Positions 53,101 to 60,792 of a DNA stretch of 64,000 nucleotides are shown here, piece by piece (within the stretch, counting starts at the first letter, position 1; every line of letters begins with the position of its first letter). Origin of the DNA: G963923945 sp965199175 (GTDB taxonomy: Bacteria; Pseudomonadota; Alphaproteobacteria; G963923945); NCBI GenBank assembly GCA_965199175.1, contig OZ240684.1:1922001-1986000 (forward strand). Direction: 5' to 3'. Under the pieces are notes generated by a model. It saw only the letters and a list, made by a program, of their open reading frames with translations. It searched no databases and was not told the origin of the DNA. The translations under genes were made by a program, and so were the position numbers.

Positions 53101-53217
53101 GATGCCCTGGATTATCGGGCAGAACATCGTGAGGTCTTTGAACCGATTGCTAAACTCCATAACTGTATCCGCCGTATCAGCACCGGGATCAGCCATTTCG
53201 TCGGTGCAACCGGCTAA
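50110..53217 (+). CDS. ppc: Phosphoenolpyruvate carboxylase, divergent subfamily
   Basis: A 1035-residue PEPC homologue, which would form oxaloacetate from PEP and bicarbonate to feed the TCA cycle. The catalytic His lies in FTAHPTF near residue 176 (E. coli: TAHPTE). SWVGYDIDGRSD replaces the usual SWMGGDRDGNP, and the glycine-rich loop reads HGESIGRGGHP, shorter than HGRGGSIGRGG, so one loop arginine is missing. GFSDAGRYLGQTAAS stands for GYSDSAKDAG. SMHPSQTRAIPQ and the C-terminal half align in style with PEPC, but the terminal NTG is GATG. I recall WVGYDxDGR-type PEPCs in other Alphaproteobacteria, so this is probably a real subfamily. Allosteric behaviour cannot be predicted. Confidence 0.85.
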   Translation: MPDSRLSHPDSGSPSIHALTMMLADAAGRLLTPDKERMYQPDVQHLSQELRQSLCQRLDDIRSGAETDPFSNSISMLALDISRFLHKGKISMSDLESLIQRLTLSGFSLRADHIADYLSPVDPEENDRAVERMVRILAGLPAHKDGDQKDHHCKPVPFDMFRERVETELFGIVFTAHPTFGLSRELSQILCQVATGHDHEGRRLSDQGLKEKLNDALSREHRPEKELTLDVEHALSLEAIGNVQAALRRVYNILFSVADSLYGDRSKELVPCLISVASWVGYDIDGRSDITWADTLHKRLQVQRYQLEYYRDALSAIRSHNKKPGHNGALQESLEILESLFSVALKETEEEIDIFSGYESEEDSSIERIRSLAKKMHEGLHLRLTETHSLIKIIDQAIGQCGTDATGAQQARALNILRAEISHYGLGMAHTHVRINASQLHNAIRKTIGMTSPPDDPKNRRTYLKALEKLLETVKPATINFGSIMAERMSGKRLFMSVAQMLKYIDSATPVRFLIAECETPLTLLTALYLAKQFGVEDKVDISPLFETGKAMAQGHRIIDECLKNPQYRSYVRQRGQLCVQTGFSDAGRYLGQTAASLSIENLQRNIARIMDRHDLKDVRLVIFDTHGESIGRGGHPVSLRDRLEYVSCPYSRRLFAQNGLSHKEEITFQGGDGYRYFMNPTGAYAVVTRILEHCIETGTEAEGDPFYEEAFRAAEMVNTIKQFNAEVMDNPDYAVLLGAFGINMLHTTGSRPVVRQHEGGSTMRSMHPSQTRAIPQNAILQQLGMLANTLGGIGQIWVRDSELLKRFFEDSPRFHRVMRMVEYAFAFSEIEVFKAYIDCFDPGLWLARAARSSDEARCEEMKQLSVWLEKNGPHECLLRIYRLFQREYVEIHDWLLGREESGRLAVGRGRVMVKDQRDDLLLLHGIRVALIQELFLYAMRIPEFNFPVGYNRDQLVAKIVGLEVGPALDILAQIFPVSPGAPLSDDFGEKATYRNDDALDYRAEHREVFEPIAKLHNCIRRISTGISHFVGATG

Positions 53218-53391
53218 ACAACCGCTTACTTGGTCGTCATTTCCCGATCCGTTGCAGTTATCTGAAAAAAAGTGCAACATTGAAACAAGAGAGAATACGA
53301 GGAAAGGAAACTCAATAAAATACACGACCAGCCGGGACGTTATCGATCCGGGTGGGGACTCCATCATCATTGAAATATCATGGTTGAAAAA

Positions 53392-53466
53392 GGGCGATTA
53401 GCTCAGCGGGAGAGCACTTCGTTGACATCGAAGGGGTCGCTGGTTCAATCCCAGCATCGCCCACCA
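53392..53466 (+). tRNA. tRNA-Val (anticodon GAC)
   Basis: A 75-base tRNA with encoded CCA. Acceptor GGGCGAT pairs with ATCGCCC. The D-arm is GCTCAGCGGGAGAGC, the anticodon stem-loop CTTCG-TTGACAT-CGAAG carries GAC, and the T-arm is GCTGGTTCAATCCCAGC. Confidence 0.95.
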
Positions 53467-53529
53467 CCCATCAATTTTATTGATCAAAAATAATAGATTG
53501 AACGAAAAGTATCCCATGCCAAAAACCCG

Positions 53530-53562
53530 TTGTGGGACATTTTTAGTTGTGGGACATTTTTA
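53530..53562. repeat. 17-bp direct repeat, two copies
   Basis: TTGTGGGACATTTTTA appears twice in tandem (53530 and 53547), shortly after tRNA-Val. Confidence 0.8.
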
Positions 53563-54152
53563 CCAGTCCATTGTTTTCAAAACGTCCTAAGGCATCGCTG
53601 TTTATTGGCGGGTGGCGTTTTGGGGTTGTGTTCTTATTTTGAAGATATCGGGTGAGTGTTGGATCACTCTTACACACTAAAGATGATAAAATTTTAAGAA
53701 CCACTGAGCAGTTGTTCACTGACGTTGATTATTGGTTGCGAATATTTCTCGTAGAGGCCAAATCAAAAAACCGGGAAGGGTCAAAACCCTCATCCCATTT
53801 TTCGACATTGTATCCGATATTTTCTTTTTTGACGATTGAGAGATGTTGGGGGATGTTCATCTGGAAATATTTCTCCTAAAGCTTCTACCTGGCTTGGTTC
53901 TATGGGGAATGCACCGGATATGAGGGTTCATTTTTCCTCGTCCGGGAAGTCTGGGATTATGTGTGAAAGTCACGCCCGCACTATCACTGGTTGACCGAAT
54001 TCGCGATAGATCCGAAAAACCGACAGGATCTTAATACCGTGCTATGCGATAAAGTCCGTCGGCATTCCGGGAAAATTTATTGCGCGGCAAATTGTCCGGG
54101 CATCTGGAGACCCCGAACAAAACGCCTTAAAATCAAAGAGTTTTCCCGGCTG

Positions 54153-54189
54153 TGTTTCCTTTGAGATCATGTTTCCTCTGAGATCAAAG
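54153..54189. repeat. 17-bp direct repeat, two copies
   Basis: TGTTTCCTTTGAGATCA at 54153 is followed directly by TGTTTCCTCTGAGATCA at 54170. Confidence 0.8.
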
Positions 54190-54308
54190 GAGACAAAACC
54201 CAGTATGTACTCTTTAAAAACGACCAGAATCAAAAAGCACCGGTAATCTCCAAACTTTTTTGCAGACAGACCAGGGTGAATCCCCATCATTGGGTATGGG
54301 TATCTCCA

Positions 54309-54332
54309 AAACAGCCCGGAGCCGGGCTGTTT
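54309..54332 (-). terminator. Strong hairpin terminator downstream of the reductase gene and its 3'-end copies
   Basis: AACAGCCCGG pairs perfectly with CCGGGCTGTT around a minimal loop. On the minus strand the right arm runs into TTTT. It lies ~450 bp after the reductase stop, beyond the tandem 3'-end copies, which would therefore be transcribed. Confidence 0.75.
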
Positions 54333-54389
54333 CATTCTGTTCATTATCCATATTATCTACAGTATCCATCTGAGTGATGGGGCTTCTCA

Positions 54390-54874
54390 AGATCTGTTGC
54401 GCTCAATACGCAAGTCCCCATCAACCTCAATCACCCGTCCGGTTACGACGTCATTTTCCAGAATAAAACGGGCGGTATGGGCGATTTCATCGGGTTTGCC
54501 CAAATGTTTCAAAGTTGTGCTCAATACGCAGGCCCCCATCAACCTCAATCACCCGTCCGGTTACGACGTCATTTTCCAGAATAAACCGGGCGGTATGGGC
54601 GATTTCATCGGGTTTGACCAAATGTTTCAAAGTTGCGCTCAATACGGCAAGTCCCCATCAACCTCAATCACCCGTCCGGTTACGACGTCATTTTCCAGAA
54701 TAAACCGGGCGGTATGGGCGATTTCATCGGGTTTGCCCACATGTTTCAAAGTTGCACTAAATACGCAGGCCCCCATCAACCTCAATCACCCGTCCGGTTA
54801 CGAAGTCATTTTCCAGGATAAACCGGGCGGTATGGGCGATTTCATCGGGTTCTCCCAAACGTTTCAAAGGGGTG
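54390..54874 (-). repeat. 118-bp tandem copies of the reductase gene 3' end
   Basis: The last ~118 bp of the reductase gene is repeated three more times downstream. The shared landmark CTCAATACG lies at 54402, 54520 and 54638, aligned with CTAAATACG at the gene's own stop (54757); spacings are 118, 118 and 119 bp. Each copy can still read PDEIAHTARFILENDVVTGR-like sequence before a stop. Confidence 0.93.
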
Positions 54875-55518
54875 GGGTTGGTCATGCGTTCAAGGGCCTC
54901 TGGCGGCATCCCGGAGACCATTTCGGTTGCGATATAGCCTGGGGCAATCGCAGCGACCCGGATTTTATGACGGGCTAATTCCTTGGCCCATGTCACACTC
55001 AGAGCCACGACCCCGGCTTTGGTGGCGGCATAATTGGTTTGCCCAAAATTACCGGCCCGGGAAATGCTGGAGATATTGATGATGACTCCCCCTTTCCCGG
55101 TTTCTGCCATGCGGGCGGCTGCTTCACGGCCACAGAGAAAGACCCCGGTGAGGTTGACATCAATCACTTGTTGCCATTGCTCAAGAGCCATTTTTCCGGC
55201 CAATGCTCCTTCTTTGACCCGGACCAACAGGCCATCACGAATGATACCGGCATTATTGAGCAGACCATCAAGACCTCCAAAATCATTCGTAACGCTATCA
55301 AACAAGGTGGTGACAGATTCCTCATCGGCAACATTACAATGATACGCCCGGGCGTCACTCCCGGCATCCTTACACAAGCCCACTGTTTGAGATAATTTTT
55401 CATCATTCATGTCGGCAGCGGCGATTTTTACCCCCTGCGAAGCCAGATGCACCGCCATGGAGCGTCCCAGCCCCTGGCCGGCCCCGGTAACGACAACGAC
55501 TTTATCCCGAAGTTCCAT
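54757..55518 (-). CDS. SDR-family 3-oxoacyl-ACP / acetoacetyl-CoA reductase-like protein
   Basis: A 253-residue classical short-chain dehydrogenase. The cofactor loop is VTGAGQGLGRSMA, NNAG is at residue ~90, and the catalytic Ser-Tyr-Lys set is in NISSISRAGNFGQTNYAATKAG. PGYIATEM and the C-terminal GRVIEVDGGL are typical of FabG/PhaB. Substrate could be 3-oxoacyl-ACP or acetoacetyl-CoA (polyhydroxybutyrate synthesis); no pha or fab neighbours decide it. ATG 55518 is chosen for AAGGAGG seven bases upstream; a TTG two codons earlier is less likely. The 3' end is the source or one member of a 118-bp tandem repeat, and a strong terminator lies further down. Confidence 0.9.
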   Translation of the reverse strand: MELRDKVVVVTGAGQGLGRSMAVHLASQGVKIAAADMNDEKLSQTVGLCKDAGSDARAYHCNVADEESVTTLFDSVTNDFGGLDGLLNNAGIIRDGLLVRVKEGALAGKMALEQWQQVIDVNLTGVFLCGREAAARMAETGKGGVIINISSISRAGNFGQTNYAATKAGVVALSVTWAKELARHKIRVAAIAPGYIATEMVSGMPPEALERMTNPTPLKRLGEPDEIAHTARFILENDFVTGRVIEVDGGLRI

Positions 55519-56001
55519 TCTCAATCCTCCTTCATGTATGTGTTTTGTGGTTTTTCGATATCTGTGGTTTTTTGATTCTTTTTTGATTCTGTGGTTTTTC
55601 GACTCTATAGTATTTTCAGTACGGTCTTGCCTTCAGGCACAACCATGTTTGGAAAATGGGTTGTTGTTTCTGGCTGTGATCCCAATACGATTTCTGAGCA
55701 TTCGCAGAAGCTATGGAGAGCCATGACCTGGTTCTTATTTTTGGCTTTTATTTTTGACTTAAAAATCCTTGTTCTTGCTTAAAAAAATTGATCCTCTTTA
55801 AAAATCTACAGGTCCTCGGGTCCTGGTCACATAATCAATCCTGGTCATACAATCAATCAGCCTTGACATATATGGCTGGCTTGTACAGTTGATATATGCT
55901 TAACGTAATAAGCGATCAGACCAATAACAGACTACACAAAACAGACGTCAATCAACAGATAATAAACAAAAACAATAAATCGCATGTGAAGGAATGGAGT
56001 G
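55519..56001. other. Divergent spacer reductase / rpmJ
   Basis: About 480 bases. The left part has T-rich degenerate repeats (TGTGGTTTTTCGA / TGTGGTTTTTTGATTC, 55547-55610). The right part contains the putative rpmJ promoter and AT-rich leader. No gene was supported. Confidence 0.55.
55863..55889 (+). promoter_or_regulatory. Possible promoter upstream of rpmJ
   Basis: A consensus TTGACA at 55863-55868 is followed after 15 bases by TACAGT at 55884-55889, about 110 bp before the rpmJ ATG. The spacing is short of the ideal 17, so the -10 call is uncertain. Confidence 0.4.
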
Positions 56002-56127
56002 ATGAAGGTCGTCAATTCACTGAAATCGGCTAAAAAGCGTCATAAAATGTGTCGGGTGGTGCGCCGCAAAGGCCGCTTATATGTCATCAATAAGGATAAC
56101 CCGCGCTTTAAGGCCCGCCAGGGATGA
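56002..56127 (+). CDS. rpmJ: 50S ribosomal protein L36
   Basis: A 41-residue basic ribosomal protein: it starts MKVVNSLKSAKKRH, continues CRVVRRKGRLYVINK and ends RFKARQG. This is the YkgO-like form common in Alphaproteobacteria. It keeps a single cysteine, so the four-ligand zinc site of C+ L36 proteins is absent. The ATG follows GGAATGGAGTG. It stands alone on the plus strand ahead of the glc genes. Confidence 0.95.
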   Translation: MKVVNSLKSAKKRHKMCRVVRRKGRLYVINKDNPRFKARQG

Positions 56128-56336
56128 TCCCTCAGGGGTCAATCTACATGTTCGGTTTCTCACCGGTGAGGTGAGGTGCTGTGCGGATTTTGCATGCTCT
56201 CCGGTTTGGAGAAAAAAGAGGCTTGCGGCAGGTACTGATATCAATGATGCCCCCTGCCAGAGGGTAGAAAATCCGTTTGTATACTGGCTTTTTTTTGAGT
56301 GTGCAAAGCTGACCATATGGCTGTTTGCGGATGCGA

Positions 56337-57818
56337 ATGCCCCTGCCCAATAAAGCCATTCTCAAACGGCGGGATACAATCCTTGCCGGTTTGCGGGAAT
56401 TGGTTCCTGAAGAAAGCCTTCTGACCGAAGAAGAGTCATTGCGTGTTTATGAATGTGATGGCCTGACAGCATATCGTCAACTGCCTTTGGCGGTTATTTT
56501 ACCAAAAACGGTCTGCCAGGTTTCTCTGATTTTGCGTTATTGCCGATCCTTAGGCGTGAAGGTGGTTCCGCGCGGGGCCGGGACATCGCTTTCGGGAGGT
56601 GCCCTACCGGTTGCCGACGGGGTGGTTTTGGCAATGACCAAATTCAACCGCATTCTCGATATTGATTATGCCAATCGTTGTATCACTGCCCAGCCCGGCG
56701 TTGCTAATCTGGTTTTATCGCAAGCGGTAGCAGATCAGGGATTTTACTATGCCCCCGATCCTTCCAGCCAGGTTGTTTGTAGCATTGGTGGAAATGTGGC
56801 CGAAAATTCCGGCGGTGTCCATTGCCTGAAATATGGGCTGACGACCAATAATCTTCTGGGTTTAGAAGCGGTTTTGATGGATGGTGAAATTCTGCGCTTT
56901 GGCGGCAAGACCTTTGATTCACCTGGTTATGATATTCCTGGTCTCCTGACGGGGTCGGAAGGGTTGCTGGCTGTGGTTTCCGAAGTCACCGTACGTATCC
57001 TCCCCCGTCCGGCGGTTGCCCGGGCTTTACTCATTGGGTTTTCCTCGGTCCGCGCGGCTGGACTTTGTGTTGGCTCGATCATTGCGGCCGGTATTATTCC
57101 CGCCGGTATGGAGATGATGGATCAGGCTGTGGCCAATGCAGCCGAAGATTTTTGTTCCTGTGGGTATCCGCGTACTGCCGAAGCTCTTTTGATTGTTGAG
57201 CTGGATGGGGTATCGGCTGAGATTGATTGTCTGATCAGTGATGTTAAGGCGATTGCTGAGGCTCGTGGTGCGACATCCGTTCAGGTGAGCAAAGATGAAG
57301 AAGAACGCATGCGTTTTTGGGCCGGACGCAAGGCGGCTTTTCCGGCAGTTGGCCGTATGACGCCGGATTATTATTGCATGGATGGGACCATTCCCCGGGC
57401 CGCCTTGCCGGAAATACTCGAACATATGCAAGACTTATCGCGACAGTATGGTCTGCGGGTTGTGAATGTCTTTCATGCCGGGGATGGTAATTTGCATCCT
57501 TTGATTTGCTATGATGCCAACCAGCCAGGAGAGTTGGAGCGTGCTGAGGCATTTGGTTCCGATATTCTCAGGGCATGTGTTGATGCTGGTGGTGTCTTAA
57601 CCGGCGAGCATGGGGTTGGGGTGGAAAAACGCGACTTGATGGAGACCATGTTCAGCCAGACTGATTTGCGCCAGCAAGCACATATTAAATGTGCTTTTGA
57701 CAGCGATCAGCTGCTCAATCCGGGGAAAATGTTTCCACAGCTGCGCCGCTGTGCGGAGTTGGGGCGTGAACATGTCCATTCGGGTCAGGTTCGTTTTCCC
57801 GATATTCCCCGCTTTTGA
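56337..57818 (+). CDS. glcD: Glycolate oxidase subunit GlcD (FAD-linked)
   Basis: A ~493-residue flavoprotein that oxidises glycolate to glyoxylate, or D-lactate in relatives. The FAD-binding PCMH domain shows PRGAGTSLSGGALP, DPSSQVVCSIGGNVAENSGG and the covalent-site-free GLEAVLMDGE. The C-terminal FAD-linked oxidase domain has NVFHAGDGNLHPLICYD and LTGEHGVGVEKRDLM. TTG 56325 and ATG 56331 are alternative starts; ATG 56337 fits the MPLP beginning. The next gene starts at the stop codon. With glcE and glcF it forms the membrane-associated three-subunit complex. Confidence 0.93.
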   Translation: MPLPNKAILKRRDTILAGLRELVPEESLLTEEESLRVYECDGLTAYRQLPLAVILPKTVCQVSLILRYCRSLGVKVVPRGAGTSLSGGALPVADGVVLAMTKFNRILDIDYANRCITAQPGVANLVLSQAVADQGFYYAPDPSSQVVCSIGGNVAENSGGVHCLKYGLTTNNLLGLEAVLMDGEILRFGGKTFDSPGYDIPGLLTGSEGLLAVVSEVTVRILPRPAVARALLIGFSSVRAAGLCVGSIIAAGIIPAGMEMMDQAVANAAEDFCSCGYPRTAEALLIVELDGVSAEIDCLISDVKAIAEARGATSVQVSKDEEERMRFWAGRKAAFPAVGRMTPDYYCMDGTIPRAALPEILEHMQDLSRQYGLRVVNVFHAGDGNLHPLICYDANQPGELERAEAFGSDILRACVDAGGVLTGEHGVGVEKRDLMETMFSQTDLRQQAHIKCAFDSDQLLNPGKMFPQLRRCAELGREHVHSGQVRFPDIPRF

Positions 57819-59242
57819 TTCGGTTTTTTTCCGGGGGATCCTTTTTATTGTGTCTGGCCCCGGTCTTACCGATACCGCTTCTGTTACGCTTGGCCCCGCC
57901 GGTGATTGAGACTGTTCGTCCGCAAACAGAACAGCAGCTGGTGGATTTTCTCCTCTGGGCGTATCATGAAGGCTGTAAAACTGAGGTCATTGGGGGGGGG
58001 TCAAAACGAAATCTGGGGCATCCGATGGCGGTTGATAAGCGGCTGGATTTGTCTGGCTTGACCGGGATCCGGCTCTATCAACCCGAAGAATTGGTGATGA
58101 CGGCAGCCGCAGGAACCCGGTTGAGCACGATTGCCTCAGCATTGGCGGAGCATCGGCAATATCTGGCTTTTGAGCCTCCCGACTGGGGACCTTTACTGTC
58201 TGCCCCACCACAATCAGGCAGCATTGCCGGGGCTTTTGCGTCTAACCTCTCCGGGCCTGGCCGTTTCCAGGCAGGAGCAGCCCGGGATCATTTACTGGGC
58301 TTTCGGGCCGTCAATGGGCGTGGGGAGCTGTTTCGTTCCGGCGGCAGAGTGATCAAGAATGTCAGTGGCTATGATTTGTCAAAGCTGATTTGTGGTTCTT
58401 TCGGAACCCTGGCTGTTTTGTCCCAAACAACCTTCAAGGTTATGCCGCAGCCGCGTGGGGAATGCAGCCTCCTGGTGCCGGATCTGCTCCCTTCGGCAGC
58501 TTCGCATGCCATGATCACTCTTTTGCAGACGTCTTTGCCTGTTACCGGATTATCCTATCTGCCGGTTCTTTCCTCTCGCGTGAAGAAGGGTTCTTATTGG
58601 TTGGATTCATCGAAGATTTTGGATCAGGGACATTCCTGGCTGATGGTGCGGTTACACGCCTCTGCGCCGGTTCTTGGAGACCATTGCCGGGAGATCCGCA
58701 GGATTTTGGGATGTGATACTGACAAAAAGAAGGAGTCGATCCTGGTTGAAGCAACCGATTCGGTGGCTCTGTGGCGATGGGTCGGCAATGCGACTCTGTT
58801 TGATCCCTGTCAATCCGGGGCCTTATCGGATTCATCTTTTTCTCAAACCGGCTCTGAAGAATTGCCGGCTGAGGATATTTTGTGGCGGCTGCATGTGCCC
58901 CCGGCGCATTGGTCTGCTGTGGTGGATTGTCTGGCGGCTGAACAGCCGATACGCTATTTATGCGATTGGGGGGGTGGATTGTTATGGGTTGCCCCGGAGG
59001 ATGCGACCATCTCAGACATCGCTGTTGATGGCGGGGCGGGTTGGATCCGGAAAGCCGTGATTGACGGAGATCCTTCTCAATCCGGGTATGCTCTGCTGTT
59101 TCGGGGACCCCAAGCATTGCGTGCACATGTGGCGGTTTTTCATCCACCTGGTCAGCCGCTGGCTGACCTCAGTCGCCGGATCCGGAAAGCCTTTGACCCG
59201 GCTGGTATTCTCAATCCGGGTCGGATCTGTCAGGATCTTTGA
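57815..59242 (+). CDS. glcE: Glycolate oxidase subunit GlcE (FAD-binding)
   Basis: The FAD-binding subunit homologous to the N-half of GlcD. It contains RPQTEQQLVDFL, an EVIGGGSKRNLG loop, the GSIAGAFASNLSGPGRFQAGAARDHLLGFRAVNGRGE block and VIKNVSGYDLSKLICGSFGTLAV. The C-terminus ends FDPAGILNPGR. The frame begins with TTG overlapping the glcD TGA (TTGA), giving a 29-residue hydrophobic extension unusual for GlcE. A GTG at 57902, directly before IETVRP, would give the standard ~446-residue form and may be the real start. No good ribosome site marks either. Part of glcDEF. Confidence 0.88.
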   Translation: MIRFFSGGSFLLCLAPVLPIPLLLRLAPPVIETVRPQTEQQLVDFLLWAYHEGCKTEVIGGGSKRNLGHPMAVDKRLDLSGLTGIRLYQPEELVMTAAAGTRLSTIASALAEHRQYLAFEPPDWGPLLSAPPQSGSIAGAFASNLSGPGRFQAGAARDHLLGFRAVNGRGELFRSGGRVIKNVSGYDLSKLICGSFGTLAVLSQTTFKVMPQPRGECSLLVPDLLPSAASHAMITLLQTSLPVTGLSYLPVLSSRVKKGSYWLDSSKILDQGHSWLMVRLHASAPVLGDHCREIRRILGCDTDKKKESILVEATDSVALWRWVGNATLFDPCQSGALSDSSFSQTGSEELPAEDILWRLHVPPAHWSAVVDCLAAEQPIRYLCDWGGGLLWVAPEDATISDIAVDGGAGWIRKAVIDGDPSQSGYALLFRGPQALRAHVAVFHPPGQPLADLSRRIRKAFDPAGILNPGRICQDL

Positions 59243-59293
59243 TACGGCAACAGGATCGGAAAACAGAACCGGAAAACCGGATCGGGAAAAAGA

Positions 59294-60673
59294 ATGCAGA
59301 CGAGATTGAGTCCCACCCAGCTGGCTGATCCGGATATTGCTGAGGCGGATGCTGTTTTGCGGCGATGTGTCCATTGTGGTTTTTGTCTTCCTGCCTGTCC
59401 GACATATAGTCTTCTGAACGATGAGCGGGACAGCCCGCGTGGTCGAATCTATCTGATTAAGGAGATGCTGGAAACAGCAACCCCACCCAGCCCGACGACA
59501 GTCCGTCATCTTGACCGTTGTTTATCCTGCCTGTCCTGCCGGACTGCCTGCCCGTCCGGGGTTGATTATATGCGGCTGATTGATCTGGCCCGTATTCAGA
59601 TCAAAAAATCTGTTCGCCGTCCGGTGCGTGATCAGGTGATGCGCTGGTTGGCGGCGCATCTTTTCTCCAGATCCCGGTGGTTTGCGGCTGCTCTTATGAT
59701 CGGGCGGGCGGTTCGGTTGTCAAAAATTCCTCTGCCGCCGGCTTTGCGTGTGTTACTGGATCGCATTCCGGTGCGCCGCCCGGTTGTTCGACCGGTTGCA
59801 CCGGGCTGTTATCCTGCATCCGGAGAGTCGCTCGCCCGGGTTATCCTGGCCCAAAGCTGCGTACAGCCGGTCTTAAGACCCGAAATCGACCGGGCTGCTC
59901 TTGAGATTCTAAACCGGGCAGGGATCACAGTTGTGGTTCCCTCAGGTGGTGGATGTTGTGGAGCCATTCCCCATCATCTGGGACGGCGTCAACAGGCCCG
60001 GATGTTGGCTGCTGCCAATATTGAGGCATGGCAGAACAGCCAGGCCGATGGACCGATTGATGCGGTGATCAGTACTGCTGGTGGCTGTGGTGTTGTGATG
60101 GCAGATTATGGCCATCTGTTGGCCCGTCACCGGAACTGTTCCCCGCATGCTGCACAATGGGCTGGCAAGGTCATGGATATCAGCAGTTTTCTGGCTGGTC
60201 GAGGCTGGCCGGGTTTGGTGTTTGATCGGGTCAGTCAACCGGCTGATGGTGGTGATGAGGCCGGTTTGTCCCGGCTGCCGGTTGTGGCTTATCATGCTGC
60301 CTGTGCGCTTCAGCATGGGCAAAGGGTTACCGATCAACCGATTGAGATGCTGAAAAAAGCCGGTTTTACGGTTCGTCTGCCTGAAGATGCTCATTTATGT
60401 TGTGGATCAGCCGGCACATACAGCCTTTTTCAGCCCAAAATTGCTGACACTCTGGGGCAGAAAAAGGCCGCGGCTCTGGCGGCGTGCCGGGCTGATATTG
60501 TGGTGAGTGGGAATATCGGTTGCCTGGATCATCTGGCTGGACAGTTAGATATTCCGGTTCTGCATACCGTTGAATTATTGAACTGGGCCAGTGGGGGAAC
60601 CCCGCCGGTTGTCCTGGGTGATCACGCAGATTGTTACCGCCACAATTCTGATCTTCTCTCCCGGACTTCTTGA
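59294..60673 (+). CDS. glcF: Glycolate oxidase iron-sulfur subunit GlcF
   Basis: A 459-residue iron-sulfur protein that passes electrons from GlcDE to the membrane quinone pool. Two 4Fe-4S ferredoxin-type clusters are seen as CVHCGFCLPACPTY (near residue 25) and CLSCLSCRTACPSG (near residue 77). Two cysteine-rich CCG domains follow, with GGGCCGAIPHHLG and LCCGSAGTYS. The ATG at 59294 follows a weak GGGAAAAAG. The 51-bp gap from glcE suggests the same operon. Confidence 0.94.
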   Translation: MQTRLSPTQLADPDIAEADAVLRRCVHCGFCLPACPTYSLLNDERDSPRGRIYLIKEMLETATPPSPTTVRHLDRCLSCLSCRTACPSGVDYMRLIDLARIQIKKSVRRPVRDQVMRWLAAHLFSRSRWFAAALMIGRAVRLSKIPLPPALRVLLDRIPVRRPVVRPVAPGCYPASGESLARVILAQSCVQPVLRPEIDRAALEILNRAGITVVVPSGGGCCGAIPHHLGRRQQARMLAAANIEAWQNSQADGPIDAVISTAGGCGVVMADYGHLLARHRNCSPHAAQWAGKVMDISSFLAGRGWPGLVFDRVSQPADGGDEAGLSRLPVVAYHAACALQHGQRVTDQPIEMLKKAGFTVRLPEDAHLCCGSAGTYSLFQPKIADTLGQKKAAALAACRADIVVSGNIGCLDHLAGQLDIPVLHTVELLNWASGGTPPVVLGDHADCYRHNSDLLSRTS

Positions 60674-60792
60674 AAAAAATGATAAAAAATTATGAAGCAA
60701 TACTTTGAAAAAACCATCTCTCATACACTCTGCCTGATCCGGATACCGGTGTTATCAGGACACCGGTTAAGCGGTATTGAGCGGGTTTGATC

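Larger units (their letters stand above)
53467..54308. other. Spacer after tRNA-Val, no gene supported
   Basis: About 840 bases. Frames at 53652-53879 (+) and 54042-54344 (-) lack motifs and ribosome sites. Small direct repeats occur at 53530-53562 (TTGTGGGACATTTTTA twice) and 54153-54189 (TGTTTCCTYTGAGATCA twice). Confidence 0.55.

Noticed and set aside
53652..54344. Two frames (53652-53879 + and 54042-54344 -) after tRNA-Val
   Set aside because: No start signal, no recognisable motif and irregular composition; the second overlaps a terminator hairpin.
54397..54978. 193-codon plus-strand frame over the reductase 3'-end copies
   Set aside because: It is antisense to the real gene and its repeats, with no ribosome site. 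The minus strand shows the SDR sequence.
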